DNA from: Martinezella hainanensis | GTDB taxonomy: Bacteria > Pseudomonadota > Alphaproteobacteria > Rhizobiales > Rhizobiaceae | Direction of reading: 5' to 3' | Length of the DNA stretch: 64,000 nucleotides | Assembly: GCF_900094555.1 (NCBI RefSeq) | Contig: NZ_FMAC01000001.1 | Location: forward strand, 558,001-622,000 | Shown here: positions 45,037 through 53,590 of the stretch, piece after piece | Layout: each line of letters begins with the position of its first letter | How positions within the stretch are numbered: the first letter of the stretch is position 1 | The notes under the pieces: generated by a model | The model's input: only the letters and a program-made list of their open reading frames with translations | The model's database searches: none | Told to the model about the DNA's origin: nothing | Translations under genes and position numbers: made by a program

Positions 45037-46899
45037 TCAGTCGGCATCCGCGGCGATGAAGCCACCGGATTGGCGTGCCCAGAGTTCGGAATAGAGGCCG
45101 CCCCGCGCGATCAGTTCGTCATGCGTACCGTCTTCGATGATCTCGCCCTTGTCGATGACAACAAGCCGGTCGAGCTTGGCGATGGTCGACAGCCGGTGTG
45201 CGATCGCAAGAACGGTCTTGCCCTTCATCAGTGCGTCGAGATTGGACTGCAGCACGGCCTCGGCTTCCGAATCCAGCGCCGATGTGGCCTCATCGAGCAC
45301 CAGGATCGGCGCATCCTTCAGCATTACGCGCGCAATCGCGATGCGCTGGCGCTGGCCGCCCGAAAGCTTGACGCCACGCTCGCCGACGTGGGCAGCATAG
45401 GCGGTGCGCCCCTTCTGATCTTCGAGAGCGGTAATGAAGCGATCCGCCTCCGCTTGCCTTGCCGCTTCCACCATCTGCTCGTCGCTGGCATCGGGCCGGC
45501 CAAAGAGAATGTTGTCGCGAATGGAACGATTGAGGAGCGCGGTATCCTGCGTCACCATGCCAATGGCGCCACGCAGCGACTCCTGCCTGACGGCGGCGAT
45601 ATCCTGGCCATCGATCAGGATACGGCCGCCTTCGAGATCGTAGAAGCGCAACAGCAGATTGACGAGCGTCGTCTTGCCTGCCCCAGAGCGACCGACGATG
45701 CCGACCTTCTCGCCTGGGCGCACGTTGAGGGAGAAATTGTCGATGATGCCGCCGCCGCGCCCATAGTGAAAGGTGACGTTGTCGAAGCGAATTTCAGGCC
45801 CGGCGATCCTCAGATCCCTGGCCTCCGGCCGGTCGACCAGGCCGATCGGCTCCGAGATCATCTCGGCCGAATTCTGGATCGTGCCGAGATTGCGCATGAT
45901 GGCGTTGAACTGCGACATCATGCGGCCGAAGAGCATGTTCAGCCGCAGCACCATGCTGAGCGTGAAGGCGACGCCGCCGGTGGAAATCTCGCCCATCAGC
46001 CAGAGATGAACGGCCAGCGCACCAATGGTCGTAATCATCACGCCTGAAAGCAGCGCCAGCGACGAACGCACACCGGTCAATAACCGCGTGAACGGCATGA
46101 CGGCCGCCTGGAAGCGGTCGAAGCCGTTGCGGATGTAATGATCGTTCTGTTCTTCCCGACCGAAGAGCTTCAACGTCTGGATATTGGCATAGGCATCGAC
46201 CATGCGGCCGTTCAGCATCGAGGATGCCTCGGCCGCGTTGCGGGCATGCTGCCGGATGCGCGGCACGAAGTGGCGGGCAAGCAAGGAGAAGATGCCTATC
46301 CAGACCGCGATGACGAGCGCCAGCCGCCAGTCGAGCCCGCCGACGAGCGCAATGGTCGAGGCGGCATAAATGATGATGAACCAGACCACCTGCAGCAGCG
46401 ATACAACCAGATCGCCGGTCGCCTGCCCGGCTGACCAGACCTTGGTGACGACGCGACCGGAAAAATCGTTCTGAAAAAACTCGACCGATTGCCTGGCGAC
46501 ATGCCGATAGGCCTGCCAGCGCACGAGGTTGAGAAAACCCGGGACAACGACCTGTTCCTCGACCAATGCGCCGAGGCTGACGACGACGAAACGCACGACA
46601 AGCACGACGAAGACCATGCCGAGCAGCGCCGCACCATGACCGGCGAGCAGTCCACTCCACCCCTCGCCCGGCTTCACCTTGTCGAGGATGTCGACGAGAT
46701 GCCCGACGAACCAGAAGAGCGCGGCTTCAAGCATCGCAACCGCGCCGCCAAGCGCTGCCATCGCCAGGAAGGGTCCCTTGGCCTGGCCGACATAGTACCA
46801 GATGAAGGCACTAAGCGACCGCGGCGGCCGAAGATCGCCGCTGCGGTAATAGGGGTCAATCCACGTCTCAAACAGACGGAACACGGAACGGATGAACAT
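45037..46899 (-). CDS. ABC half-exporter, multidrug type (first)
   Basis: 620-residue fused permease/ATPase of the MsbA/LmrA type. Six transmembrane helices fill roughly residues 30-350 (FIWYYVGQAKGPFLAMAALGGAVAM and VVSLLQVVWFIIIYA are seen). In the NBD, the Walker A is GRSGAGKTTL (near 408), Q-loop MVTQDTALL, signature KLSGGQRQRIAIARV, Walker B ILVLDEATSALD, and H-loop AIAHRLSTI. It exports hydrophobic substrates as a homodimer or with the second half-exporter 1.2 kb away. A perfect palindrome lies 18-35 bases upstream of its ATG. No ribosome site precedes the ATG at 46899. Confidence 0.94.
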   Translation of the reverse strand: MFIRSVFRLFETWIDPYYRSGDLRPPRSLSAFIWYYVGQAKGPFLAMAALGGAVAMLEAALFWFVGHLVDILDKVKPGEGWSGLLAGHGAALLGMVFVVLVVRFVVVSLGALVEEQVVVPGFLNLVRWQAYRHVARQSVEFFQNDFSGRVVTKVWSAGQATGDLVVSLLQVVWFIIIYAASTIALVGGLDWRLALVIAVWIGIFSLLARHFVPRIRQHARNAAEASSMLNGRMVDAYANIQTLKLFGREEQNDHYIRNGFDRFQAAVMPFTRLLTGVRSSLALLSGVMITTIGALAVHLWLMGEISTGGVAFTLSMVLRLNMLFGRMMSQFNAIMRNLGTIQNSAEMISEPIGLVDRPEARDLRIAGPEIRFDNVTFHYGRGGGIIDNFSLNVRPGEKVGIVGRSGAGKTTLVNLLLRFYDLEGGRILIDGQDIAAVRQESLRGAIGMVTQDTALLNRSIRDNILFGRPDASDEQMVEAARQAEADRFITALEDQKGRTAYAAHVGERGVKLSGGQRQRIAIARVMLKDAPILVLDEATSALDSEAEAVLQSNLDALMKGKTVLAIAHRLSTIAKLDRLVVIDKGEIIEDGTHDELIARGGLYSELWARQSGGFIAADAD

Positions 46900-46916
46900 G
46901 GAAGCGATATAGGGAA

Positions 46917-46934
46917 TTTCCGGAGATCCGGAAA
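46917..46934. promoter_or_regulatory. Palindrome upstream of the first ABC exporter
   Basis: TTTCCGGA-GA-TCCGGAAA, a perfect 8-base inverted repeat with a 2-base centre, 18-35 bases upstream of the ATG at 46899. Its position suits an operator for a repressor controlling the exporter (inference). Confidence 0.5.
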
Positions 46935-47206
46935 GTAAAGGTGTGTCATTGAGAAGGTTACATTTTCGTTAGAATACGGTGCCTTATGATTTGAGAGGTG
47001 TGCGCGAGCTGGCGATTGACCTGCAATTTCATTCAAGACCGACGAAGACGACGAGGCGATATTGCTCGAAGTCATCACCGAGTGAAATTCATGCCTCCTA
47101 TTTCCGTTAAGACCGACGCGACGCATCCACTACATCCATCGCCAACGCGCATCGGACCTCCGACGAACCGCCCGGACGTCTTGCGTGGATCGCCGCTTGA
47201 AGGAAA

Positions 47207-47236
47207 CACATCGGCTCAAGCCTTGCCGCCGATGTG
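47207..47236. promoter_or_regulatory. Inverted repeat upstream of the LysE gene
   Basis: CACATCGGC (47207-47215) and GCCGATGTG (47228-47236) pair perfectly over 9 bases around a 12-base loop. It ends 24 bases before the ATG at 47261. It may be an operator for a regulator or an mRNA hairpin. Confidence 0.45.
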
Positions 47237-47260
47237 CCATCCTTCCATGGGGGCCAACGC

Positions 47261-47872
47261 ATGAGCATGGAGTTCCTGATAACGACCCTCATCATCGTCG
47301 CGTCCCCCGGCACCGGCGCAATCTACACGCTTGCGGCCGGATTATCGGGTGGCATGAGGGCGAGCGTAGTCGCCGCGTTCGGCTGCACACTTGGCATCAT
47401 CCCGCATTTGCTCGCCGCGATAAGCGGCCTTGCCGCGCTTCTGCATGCCAGCGCTGCGGCGTTTCAAGGCCTCAAATGGCTCGGGGTCGCCTATCTGCTT
47501 TACATGGCCTGGTCGATGTTTCGGGAACGAGGTGTTTTGCGTATCGACGGCGCACCGACCGACAAGAGTACGCAGCAGGTGATTGGCTCGGCAGTCCTGA
47601 TCAATTTGCTCAATCCAAAATTGTCGATCTTCTTCTTCGCCTTCCTGCCTCAATTCGTGACGCCGGATCAGACAAATCCGATCATGCTGATGCTGCAGCT
47701 CAGCCTGGTCTTCATGGTGCTCACCTTCTTCATTTTCGCAGCGTATGGTGTGTTTGCGGCCTACCTGCGCCGCCATATCGTCTCAAATCCGACTGTTCAG
47801 TCGTGGATGCGCCGAAGCTTCGCAACCGCCTTCGGAGTGCTCGCAGTGCAGCTTGCTCTGGCGAGCCGTTAG
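47261..47872 (+). CDS. LysE family amino-acid exporter
   Basis: 203-residue inner-membrane exporter of the RhtB/LysE family, moving amino acids or related compounds outward. About six helices are visible; the family loop SPGTGAIYTLAAGLSGGMRASVVAAFGCTLG is near residue 13 and the second-half motif LINLLNPKLSIFFFAFLPQFV is near 122. The start at 47261 (MSMEFLITTLIIVA) follows GGGGGCC; the longer frame from 47234 is unlikely. It sits between two minus-strand ABC half-exporters. Its stop TAG begins the RIME-like repeat downstream. Confidence 0.9.
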   Translation: MSMEFLITTLIIVASPGTGAIYTLAAGLSGGMRASVVAAFGCTLGIIPHLLAAISGLAALLHASAAAFQGLKWLGVAYLLYMAWSMFRERGVLRIDGAPTDKSTQQVIGSAVLINLLNPKLSIFFFAFLPQFVTPDQTNPIMLMLQLSLVFMVLTFFIFAAYGVFAAYLRRHIVSNPTVQSWMRRSFATAFGVLAVQLALASR

Positions 47873-47976
47873 AGCATGTCACGTAAAAGTGTGCAGCGGT
47901 TTTGCGATAACGACATGCGCAAAATCGACGACTGAAAGTGCGGGAAGTGGATCTGAAAGATCACAACGCGCTTTAG
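47871..47976. repeat. RIME-like intergenic repeat after lysE
   Basis: AGAGCATGTCACGTAAAAGT ... GCAGCGGTTTTGCGATAACGAC ... GATCTGAAAGATCACAACGC...CTTTAG. It matches the common rhizobial repeat of this type and aligns with the copy at 53491. The element's own first bases (TAG) overlap the lysE stop codon at 47870-47872. Confidence 0.75.
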
Positions 47977-48083
47977 CTCGCAGCGTCGTCTTCCAGACTT
48001 CTTCGTTGCGTTTTGGATTTCTTGAAAATAGTCGCTCGGGAAAATAGCAACTGGGGGCCACAGCACCCCAGTTGCCCAGTTCA

Positions 48084-49937
48084 TTATTGCGCTGCCGCCT
48101 CGACCTCTTCGTGGTCGGCGAGGAACCCACCGGACTGCCGGCTCCAGAGCTCGGCATAGATGCCGCCCTCCTGGACCAACTCCTGATGCGTGCCCATCTC
48201 GATGATCCGGCCCTTATCGAGGACGACAAGGCGATCCATCTCGGTCAGTGTCGACAGGCGGTGCGCGATCGCGATTACCGTCTTGCCGTGCATCAGCGCG
48301 AAGAGATTTTCCTGGATCGCCGCTTCCACTTCGGAATCGAGCGCCGAGGTTGCCTCGTCGAGCACCAGGATCGGCGCGTCCTTCAGGAAGACGCGGGCGA
48401 TCGCGATACGCTGGCGCTGGCCGCCTGACAGTTTGACACCGCGCTCGCCGACCTGCGCATCTAGCCCGGTACGGCCATGCATATCGACCAGACCTTCGAT
48501 GAAATCCCAGGCATTGGCGCGCTTGGCTGCCTGGATGATTTCCTCATCGGTCGCGTCCGGACGGCCGTAAGCGATATTGTCACGGATGGAGCGGTGCAGC
48601 AGCGACGTATCCTGTGTCACCACGCCGATCATCGAGCGAAGGCTGTCCTGCGTGACCCCCGCGATATCGTGGCCGTCGATGGTGATGCGGCCGCTCTCCA
48701 AATCGTAGAAGCGCAGCAGCAGGTTCATCAGCGTCGTCTTGCCGGCACCGGACCGGCCGACAAGGCCGACCTTTTCGCCCGCGCGGATATCGAGGCTCAG
48801 ATCCTCCATGACACCCTTCGCCTTGCCGTAGTGGAAGCGAATGTGGTCGAAGCGGATCGCACCCTGCTTGGCAGCGATCGACGATGCCGCCGGCTTGTCG
48901 ACGATATCGTGCGGCTTCGTCATCATCTCCATGCCGTCATAGACGGTGCCGATGTTTTCGAAGAGCGCCGAGACTTCCCACATGACCCACTGCGACATGC
49001 CGTTGACGCGCATGGCAAGGCCGATGGCAATGGCGATGGAGCCGACCGAGATCGAACCGCTGAGCCAGAACCAGATCGACAATGCCGAGACGATGAACAG
49101 CGCCGCGCAGTTGTTGAAATAGACCGAGGCGTGGAACAGCGTCACCTTGCGCATCTGCTTGTGCACGGTATCGAGGAATTCCTCCATGCCGGCCTTGGCG
49201 TATTTCTCTTCTCGGCCCGCATGTGAAAACAGCTTCACCGTCGCGATGTTGGTGTAGCTGTCGACCACGCGGCCCGTCATCGTGGAGCGCGCATCGGCCT
49301 GCTGCGCGGCAATCTTGCGCAGTACCGGCACGAAATAGGCGACGATGGCGACATAGACGCCAAGCCAGACCAGGATCGGGATCATCAGCCGCCAGTCAGC
49401 CGCCGCGATGACGAGGATCATCGACAGGAAATAGGTGAACACGTAGACGAAGACGTCGAGGATCTTCATGACCGTTTCACGCACGGCAAGCGAGGTCTGC
49501 ATCACCTTGGTGGCGACGCGGCCGGCGAACTCATTGGCGAAAAAGGTCATGCTGTGGCGCAGCAGGAAGCGGTGCATCTGCCAGCGCGCGATCATCGGAT
49601 AGTTGCCGAGCAACACCTGATGCATGATGAAGCTGTCGAGGATCGCCGCAGCCGGCAAGCCGATCAGCACCATTGCCCCCATCCAGAACAGCTTGTGCCA
49701 TTCTGTCTGCAGGAAGGTCGCCTTATCCGCATGCGTCAGCCAGTCGACGATATCGCCGAGGAACTGGAACAGCGCGACTTCGCCGATCGCGATCGACATG
49801 GTGAGGATGCTCATGGCGATCAGCCATGGCAGCGCCGGCTTGGAATAGTGCCAGCAGAATGCAAAGAGGCCACGCGGCGGAGTATCCGGCACCTCGGTCG
49901 GAAATGGATTTAGTCGGCGTTCGAACCAGCTAAACAT
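48084..49937 (-). CDS. ABC half-exporter, multidrug type (second)
   Basis: 617-residue fused permease/ATPase, a paralog of the exporter at 45037-46899. Start ATG 49937 (MFSWFERRLNPFPTEVPD) follows CTGGAGC on the minus strand; a TTG/GTG-type longer frame to 49970 is unlikely. TM domain spans about 50-330. NBD: Walker A GRSGAGKTTLMNLLLRFYD, MIGVVTQDTSLLHRSI, KLSGGQRQRIAIARV, ILVLDEATSALD. Upstream lies a 17-codon ORF with MRLR and hairpins, so its expression may be controlled by attenuation. It probably exports hydrophobic drugs; the substrate is not known. Confidence 0.94.
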   Translation of the reverse strand: MFSWFERRLNPFPTEVPDTPPRGLFAFCWHYSKPALPWLIAMSILTMSIAIGEVALFQFLGDIVDWLTHADKATFLQTEWHKLFWMGAMVLIGLPAAAILDSFIMHQVLLGNYPMIARWQMHRFLLRHSMTFFANEFAGRVATKVMQTSLAVRETVMKILDVFVYVFTYFLSMILVIAAADWRLMIPILVWLGVYVAIVAYFVPVLRKIAAQQADARSTMTGRVVDSYTNIATVKLFSHAGREEKYAKAGMEEFLDTVHKQMRKVTLFHASVYFNNCAALFIVSALSIWFWLSGSISVGSIAIAIGLAMRVNGMSQWVMWEVSALFENIGTVYDGMEMMTKPHDIVDKPAASSIAAKQGAIRFDHIRFHYGKAKGVMEDLSLDIRAGEKVGLVGRSGAGKTTLMNLLLRFYDLESGRITIDGHDIAGVTQDSLRSMIGVVTQDTSLLHRSIRDNIAYGRPDATDEEIIQAAKRANAWDFIEGLVDMHGRTGLDAQVGERGVKLSGGQRQRIAIARVFLKDAPILVLDEATSALDSEVEAAIQENLFALMHGKTVIAIAHRLSTLTEMDRLVVLDKGRIIEMGTHQELVQEGGIYAELWSRQSGGFLADHEEVEAAAQ

Positions 49938-49964
49938 TGAAATGCTCCAGAGACTCGACCCTTC

Positions 49965-50007
49965 GACCACCCACTGCGCTGAAAGATCGCAGACTCATAT
50001 GGTGGTC
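49965..50007 (-). promoter_or_regulatory. Two-part hairpin before the second ABC exporter
   Basis: Outer stem GACCACC / GGTGGTC and inner stem CTGCG / CGCAG. It lies directly upstream of the ribosome site (GGAG at 49946-49949). It has no T-run after it, so it would act on translation initiation or RNA stability. Confidence 0.5.
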
Positions 50008-50049
50008 GGGTGATAAAACAACGAGGCCATGCCGGCCGCGCGATGACTT

Positions 50050-50168
50050 AAAGAAGGGGGGTACTTGCGAATACGCGCCTTGTAGCGCTCGTCAAATCCG
50101 TGGGTTCACGGCACGGAGGCGCATCATCACAAACAAGATATCCATCTGAGCCTCCTTCTTTCGCAAGT
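50050..50168 (-). promoter_or_regulatory. Candidate attenuator leader of the second ABC exporter
   Basis: On the minus strand, ACTTGCG (50162-50168) can pair with CGCAAGT (50063-50069). AAAGAAGGAGG (50151-50161), which holds the leader-ORF ribosome site, can pair with CCCCCTTCTTT (50050-50060) with one mismatch. The two pairings cross, so they exclude each other. This is the pattern of a switch between two leader structures. Its ligand is not known. Confidence 0.55.
50092..50145 (-). CDS. Putative 17-aa regulatory leader peptide (MRLR)
   Basis: Short ORF on the minus strand, ATG at 50145, TGA at 50092, encoding MDILFVMMRLRAVNPRI. AAGGAGG sits five bases upstream, a better ribosome site than most genes here have. 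MRLR at residues 8-11 is the +X+ arrest sequence on which macrolide-bound ribosomes stall in leaders such as ErmDL (MTHSMRLR). It precedes the ABC exporter by about 155 bases. Macrolide sensing is an inference. Too short for standard gene calls. Confidence 0.5.
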   Translation of the reverse strand: MDILFVMMRLRAVNPRI

Positions 50169-50330
50169 TGTAGAGCGCCCGTCTTTTAGCGCGACTTTTC
50201 CTGTTTGAAAAGCGAAATATGCCTGAAAAATGGGCTAAATCCTTCAATTCTGTTTATGGGAGGCATCACGGAAATGAAGGGCTCGCGAAAAACCGAAGAC
50301 AAATCCATGCGATTTCGTTAGTTGCAGCAC
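50169..50330. other. Intergenic region between leader and trmL
   Basis: About 160 bases, AT-richer than the surroundings, in which the minus-strand leader and the plus-strand trmL must have their promoters. No convincing -35/-10 pair was identified, and no gene is seen. Confidence 0.45.
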
Positions 50331-50810
50331 ATGACAAAACTGCGCATCGCCCTTTACCAGCCCGATATTCCCGGCAACACCGGCACGATCCTGCGGCTCG
50401 CCGCTTGCCTCGGCCTCGGCGTCGACATCATCGAGCCGGCCGGCTTCGACATATCCGACCGCAATCTGAAGCGTGCCGGCATGGACTATCTTGCCGCCGT
50501 CACGCTGACCAGACATGTCAGTTGGGAGCGCTTCGAGGCGTGGAGGCAAGAAAGCGGGCGACGGCTGGTGCTGGCTTCGACGAAGGCGGCGCAGCGCTAT
50601 ACCGATTTTACCTACTGCGACGACGACATTCTTCTCTTCGGCCGTGAGAGCGCTGGCGTGCCGGACCATGTGCACGAAAGAGCGGACGGTCGTATCCTGA
50701 TCCCGATGATCGAGGGCCAACGCTCCATCAATGTCGCAATGTCCGCCGCCATGATTTCAGGTGAAGCGCTGCGGCAGATAGAATGGTCGCCGCTCTCGGC
50801 CCGAGCCTGA
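50331..50810 (+). CDS. trmL: tRNA (cytidine(34)-2'-O)-methyltransferase
   Basis: 159-residue SPOUT-class enzyme that 2'-O-methylates the wobble base of tRNA-Leu isoacceptors. MTKLRIALYQPDIPGNTGTILRLAACLG is the N-terminal signature. The trefoil-knot SAM site is LFGRESAGVPDHVHE and IPMIEGQRSINVAMSAAMI. ATG 50331 gives the usual TrmL start; a TTG at 50322 adds three residues. The conserved arginine in GNTGTILR is present. Downstream gene is separate. Confidence 0.94.
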   Translation: MTKLRIALYQPDIPGNTGTILRLAACLGLGVDIIEPAGFDISDRNLKRAGMDYLAAVTLTRHVSWERFEAWRQESGRRLVLASTKAAQRYTDFTYCDDDILLFGRESAGVPDHVHERADGRILIPMIEGQRSINVAMSAAMISGEALRQIEWSPLSARA

Positions 50811-50904
50811 ATGTCGCACCCGAATAGCCGTTGGCACGCTGAATAAAGTGTGAGAAGCTTGGTCTTGGAATGCTCTAACTCAGGCAGCCTTGGCGAGGTG
50901 ACCC

Positions 50905-52059
50905 ATGTTCCAGACGGCATTCACGCTTTCCCTTACGCAGTTCGCACGCAGCTTGAGCCTCCCCGAACGACTGCAGCGCTCTCCCGCCCGCAACCTCGCT
51001 CTCGAAGGCCTGCGCCAGCGCAATCTTGCGCTCGATGCGCTCTTCTATGACGTCACGGTGATCACGCCGGAGGAGGCCTTCTATATCAGCGACTCCCTGG
51101 CTGCCGAAGGCGCGATCATGCTCGTTCCGCCGAGCGGTCTCGGGACGCTTACCCTCTGCGAAACCATCGATGAATTCGTGCTGCGAGGCGGCGGCGATGC
51201 CCGGGCGCTTGCGGTTGCAGGCATCGGCGGCTCGGCGCTCGGTGCCGCCGCCTTCGCCCGCAACGTGGCCGATGCGGTGGACGCGCCGGTCGCAGTCGTC
51301 GTCTCTGGCTACGGAATAGCCGATGTCATCACCGAAGCCCTCGGCGGATTGTTTTTCTTCGGGCATCTGAAAGGCCTGCGGCCCTTTCTCGAAAGCCTGG
51401 ACGACCTTGCCGGCCGTCCCAAGGTCGGAGCGCAGGGGAAGGCAACGGCCGCCCGCAATAGTCTCGACACGAGAACCGTGCAGGCGCTTCTCGCCGATCC
51501 TCGCCTTTCCTTCCGCCTGCTGACCGGCCATTCCAAGGGCAATCTCGTACTATCGGCCGCACTGCATAATCTCTGGAAGCAGGATGAAGGGCGGATCGCC
51601 GAACTGGCTCGACATACGAAGATTGTGACGATCGGCACGCGCATCGCCATGCCGCCTGTCTTCACCGATGTCGTCGATGTGATGGGCGAATGGGACTGGT
51701 TCGGCGAGATCAACTCCCGAGCGTTCATTCATGCCGATCGGCGCGTCGAGCACGCATGGCACCACACGAACACGGACTTGGGCGGCCACCTACCGGTAAC
51801 CATCACGCTGATGGAGATCCTGGTAGCATCGCCGATCGTCGAAGATCAGAAGGCAGAAGAACATCAAGCTGCAAAGCTCGGTGCCATAGCCGAACCGCCA
51901 GCAACGCCAGAGACAAAATTCCCCTCACCTCCGGCTCCGGCTGGCGGCACCGCCACGATCGAGAAGGTCAAGAAAGCTTTCTCCGCGGGCCCCATGACAA
52001 GCGCTCAGCCGCCCGCATCCGGCCCGTCGGATGATGCACAATCACCCAAGCCGCATTGA
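50905..52059 (+). CDS. Serine-hydrolase-like protein of unknown function
   Basis: 384-residue soluble protein. A nucleophile-elbow motif GHSKG (serine near residue 210) sits after the strand SFRLLTGHSKGNLVLSAALHNLW, as in alpha/beta hydrolases or lipase-like proteins. Two long hydrophobic-glycine stretches (GIGGSALGAAAFARNVA and ALGGLFFFGHLKG) are not clear membrane helices. A His-rich segment VEHAWHHTNTDLGGHLP near 300 could hold the catalytic histidine. The last 70 residues are proline/alanine-rich and disordered. Exact reaction unknown. GCGAGGTGACCC precedes the start; no operon partner. Confidence 0.75.
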   Translation: MFQTAFTLSLTQFARSLSLPERLQRSPARNLALEGLRQRNLALDALFYDVTVITPEEAFYISDSLAAEGAIMLVPPSGLGTLTLCETIDEFVLRGGGDARALAVAGIGGSALGAAAFARNVADAVDAPVAVVVSGYGIADVITEALGGLFFFGHLKGLRPFLESLDDLAGRPKVGAQGKATAARNSLDTRTVQALLADPRLSFRLLTGHSKGNLVLSAALHNLWKQDEGRIAELARHTKIVTIGTRIAMPPVFTDVVDVMGEWDWFGEINSRAFIHADRRVEHAWHHTNTDLGGHLPVTITLMEILVASPIVEDQKAEEHQAAKLGAIAEPPATPETKFPSPPAPAGGTATIEKVKKAFSAGPMTSAQPPASGPSDDAQSPKPH

Positions 52060-52148
52060 GCTGGCGACACATCGCCAGCCAGCCGCGAGAAAGCGCGAAG
52101 GCACTTCTGGCCCATGACCCGTCGATGCGGATGCAATGTCGTTCGGTT

Positions 52149-52406
52149 TCAATCCGCCGATGGCAAGCGCCGCATGGTGAATTCGATGCGATCTCCGTCG
52201 ACCTGACGCCAGCTTTCAACTTCGGTCCAGTAGGCGGCTTTCGGGAATTCATCGAACCATTCGCGCGCCTTTTCACGCGCTTCGGGGCGGCTCAGACAAA
52301 AGGTCTCGCGAACGAATTCGCTCTTTCCGCCTGCAGGGTGTTCCTGCCGGTAACGGAATATTCTGTTTCTCAACCCATCCAGGGGCGGCGGTCCAGGTAT
52401 CCTCAT
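52149..52406 (-). CDS. Small hypothetical protein
   Basis: 85-residue soluble, charged protein reading MRIPGPPPLDGLRNRIFRYR and ending FTMRRLPSAD. It has a hydrophilic, Arg/Glu-rich middle (RPEAREKAREWFDEFPKAAYW), suggesting a helical protein. No family recognised. AAAGGCGAGG precedes the ATG at 52406, which is the only start with a ribosome site; the longer frame starting at 52502 runs into the hemF upstream region. Divergent from hemF. Confidence 0.65.
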   Translation of the reverse strand: MRIPGPPPLDGLRNRIFRYRQEHPAGGKSEFVRETFCLSRPEAREKAREWFDEFPKAAYWTEVESWRQVDGDRIEFTMRRLPSAD

Positions 52407-52580
52407 GATAAAACCTCGCCTTTGAGAGAGGGAACATAATACCGCATTGTGAAATTTGCGAGTCGATTCTCCTGCGACGTTGCTGCACTGGCTGCGCCGC
52501 AATCTTGCTGATATTCCAACTCACGATACATACAGTGCGAATCGCGGGCCGCCGGCTGCTCGCACCGTCGGAGAGCATGA

Positions 52581-53492
52581 ATGGAACGACCCAATCTTCC
52601 CAAGGGATTACCTGAGGATATTGAAGAAAAGAAAGAGGCAGCGCGACATTGGTTCGAAGGCCTGCGCGATACGATCTGCGCGGAATTCGAGCAGCTGGAG
52701 AACGAGCTGACCGGCCCGCTTTCCGACCAGGAACCGGGCCGTTTCATCGCCAAGGACTGGCAGAGGGACAAAGGCCAGGGCGGCGGTGGCCGCATGTCGA
52801 TGATGGAAGGCCGCGTCTTCGAAAAGGTCGGCGTCCACACTTCGACCGTCTATGGCGAATTCTCTCCCGATTTTCGCAGCCAGATTCCGGGCGCCGAAGA
52901 AGATCCCCGCTTCTGGGCCTCGGGACTGTCGCTGATTGCCCATCCCGTCAATCCGAATGTGCCGACCGTACACATGAATACCCGCATGGTGGTGACGACG
53001 AGCCAATGGTTTGGCGGCGGCGCCGACCTGACGCCGGTGCTCGACCGCAGGCGCACCCAGGAAGATCCCGACAGCGCCCTCTTCCACCGTGCCATGCAGA
53101 TCGTCTGCGACCGCCACGCCGTCGCCGACTACCAGCACTACAAAAGCTGGTGCGACGAATATTTCTTCCTCAAGCACCGCAATGAGCCCCGCGGAATCGG
53201 CGGCATCTTCTTCGATTGGCTGCACTCAACCGAAGAAGCCGGCGGCTGGAACGCGGATTTTGCCTTCACCCGTGACGTCGGTCGCGCCTTCGCAATGGTC
53301 TATCCACGGATCGTCCGCTCCAATTTCAACGAAGCATGGACGGAAGAGGATCGCGACGAACAATTAATTCGCCGCGGACGCTATGTAGAGTTCAATTTGC
53401 TCTACGATAGGGGTACAATATTCGGGCTGAAGACAGGCGGCAACGTGGAGTCGATCCTATCGTCCCTGCCGCCGGTGGTGCGTTGGCCCTGA
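52581..53492 (+). CDS. hemF: Oxygen-dependent coproporphyrinogen III oxidase
   Basis: 303-residue cytoplasmic enzyme making protoporphyrinogen IX from coproporphyrinogen III with O2. The sequence shows [10 protein letters not shown], the conserved [26 protein letters not shown] segment ([13 protein letters not shown]), [21 protein letters not shown] (here [16 protein letters not shown]) and [33 protein letters not shown] at the end. All standard. The start has CGGAGAGC upstream. Its stop codon TGA overlaps the first bases of a RIME-like repeat. Confidence 0.97.
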   Translation: MERPNLPKGLPEDIEEKKEAARHWFEGLRDTICAEFEQLENELTGPLSDQEPGRFIAKDWQRDKGQGGGGRMSMMEGRVFEKVGVHTSTVYGEFSPDFRSQIPGAEEDPRFWASGLSLIAHPVNPNVPTVHMNTRMVVTTSQWFGGGADLTPVLDRRRTQEDPDSALFHRAMQIVCDRHAVADYQHYKSWCDEYFFLKHRNEPRGIGGIFFDWLHSTEEAGGWNADFAFTRDVGRAFAMVYPRIVRSNFNEAWTEEDRDEQLIRRGRYVEFNLLYDRGTIFGLKTGGNVESILSSLPPVVRWP

Positions 53493-53590
53493 GACACGTC
53501 GCGCAAAGTTGGGCGGCAACTTTGTGATCGCAGTATGCGAGAAACCTCAAGCGCGGCGAACGGATCTGAAAGGTCGCGATGCGCTTGAGA
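53491..53590. repeat. RIME-like intergenic repeat after hemF
   Basis: GAGACACGTCGCGCAAAGT ... GGATCTGAAAGGTCGCGATG ... CTTGAGA, a diverged copy of the element at 47871. It begins at the hemF stop codon (TGA 53490-53492). Confidence 0.7.

Noticed and set aside
46674..47126. Small minus-strand frame before the first ABC exporter, with AGGAGG near an ATG
   Set aside because: The ribosome site is only one base from the first ATG (reading MNFTR), and the longer frame overlaps the exporter out of frame.
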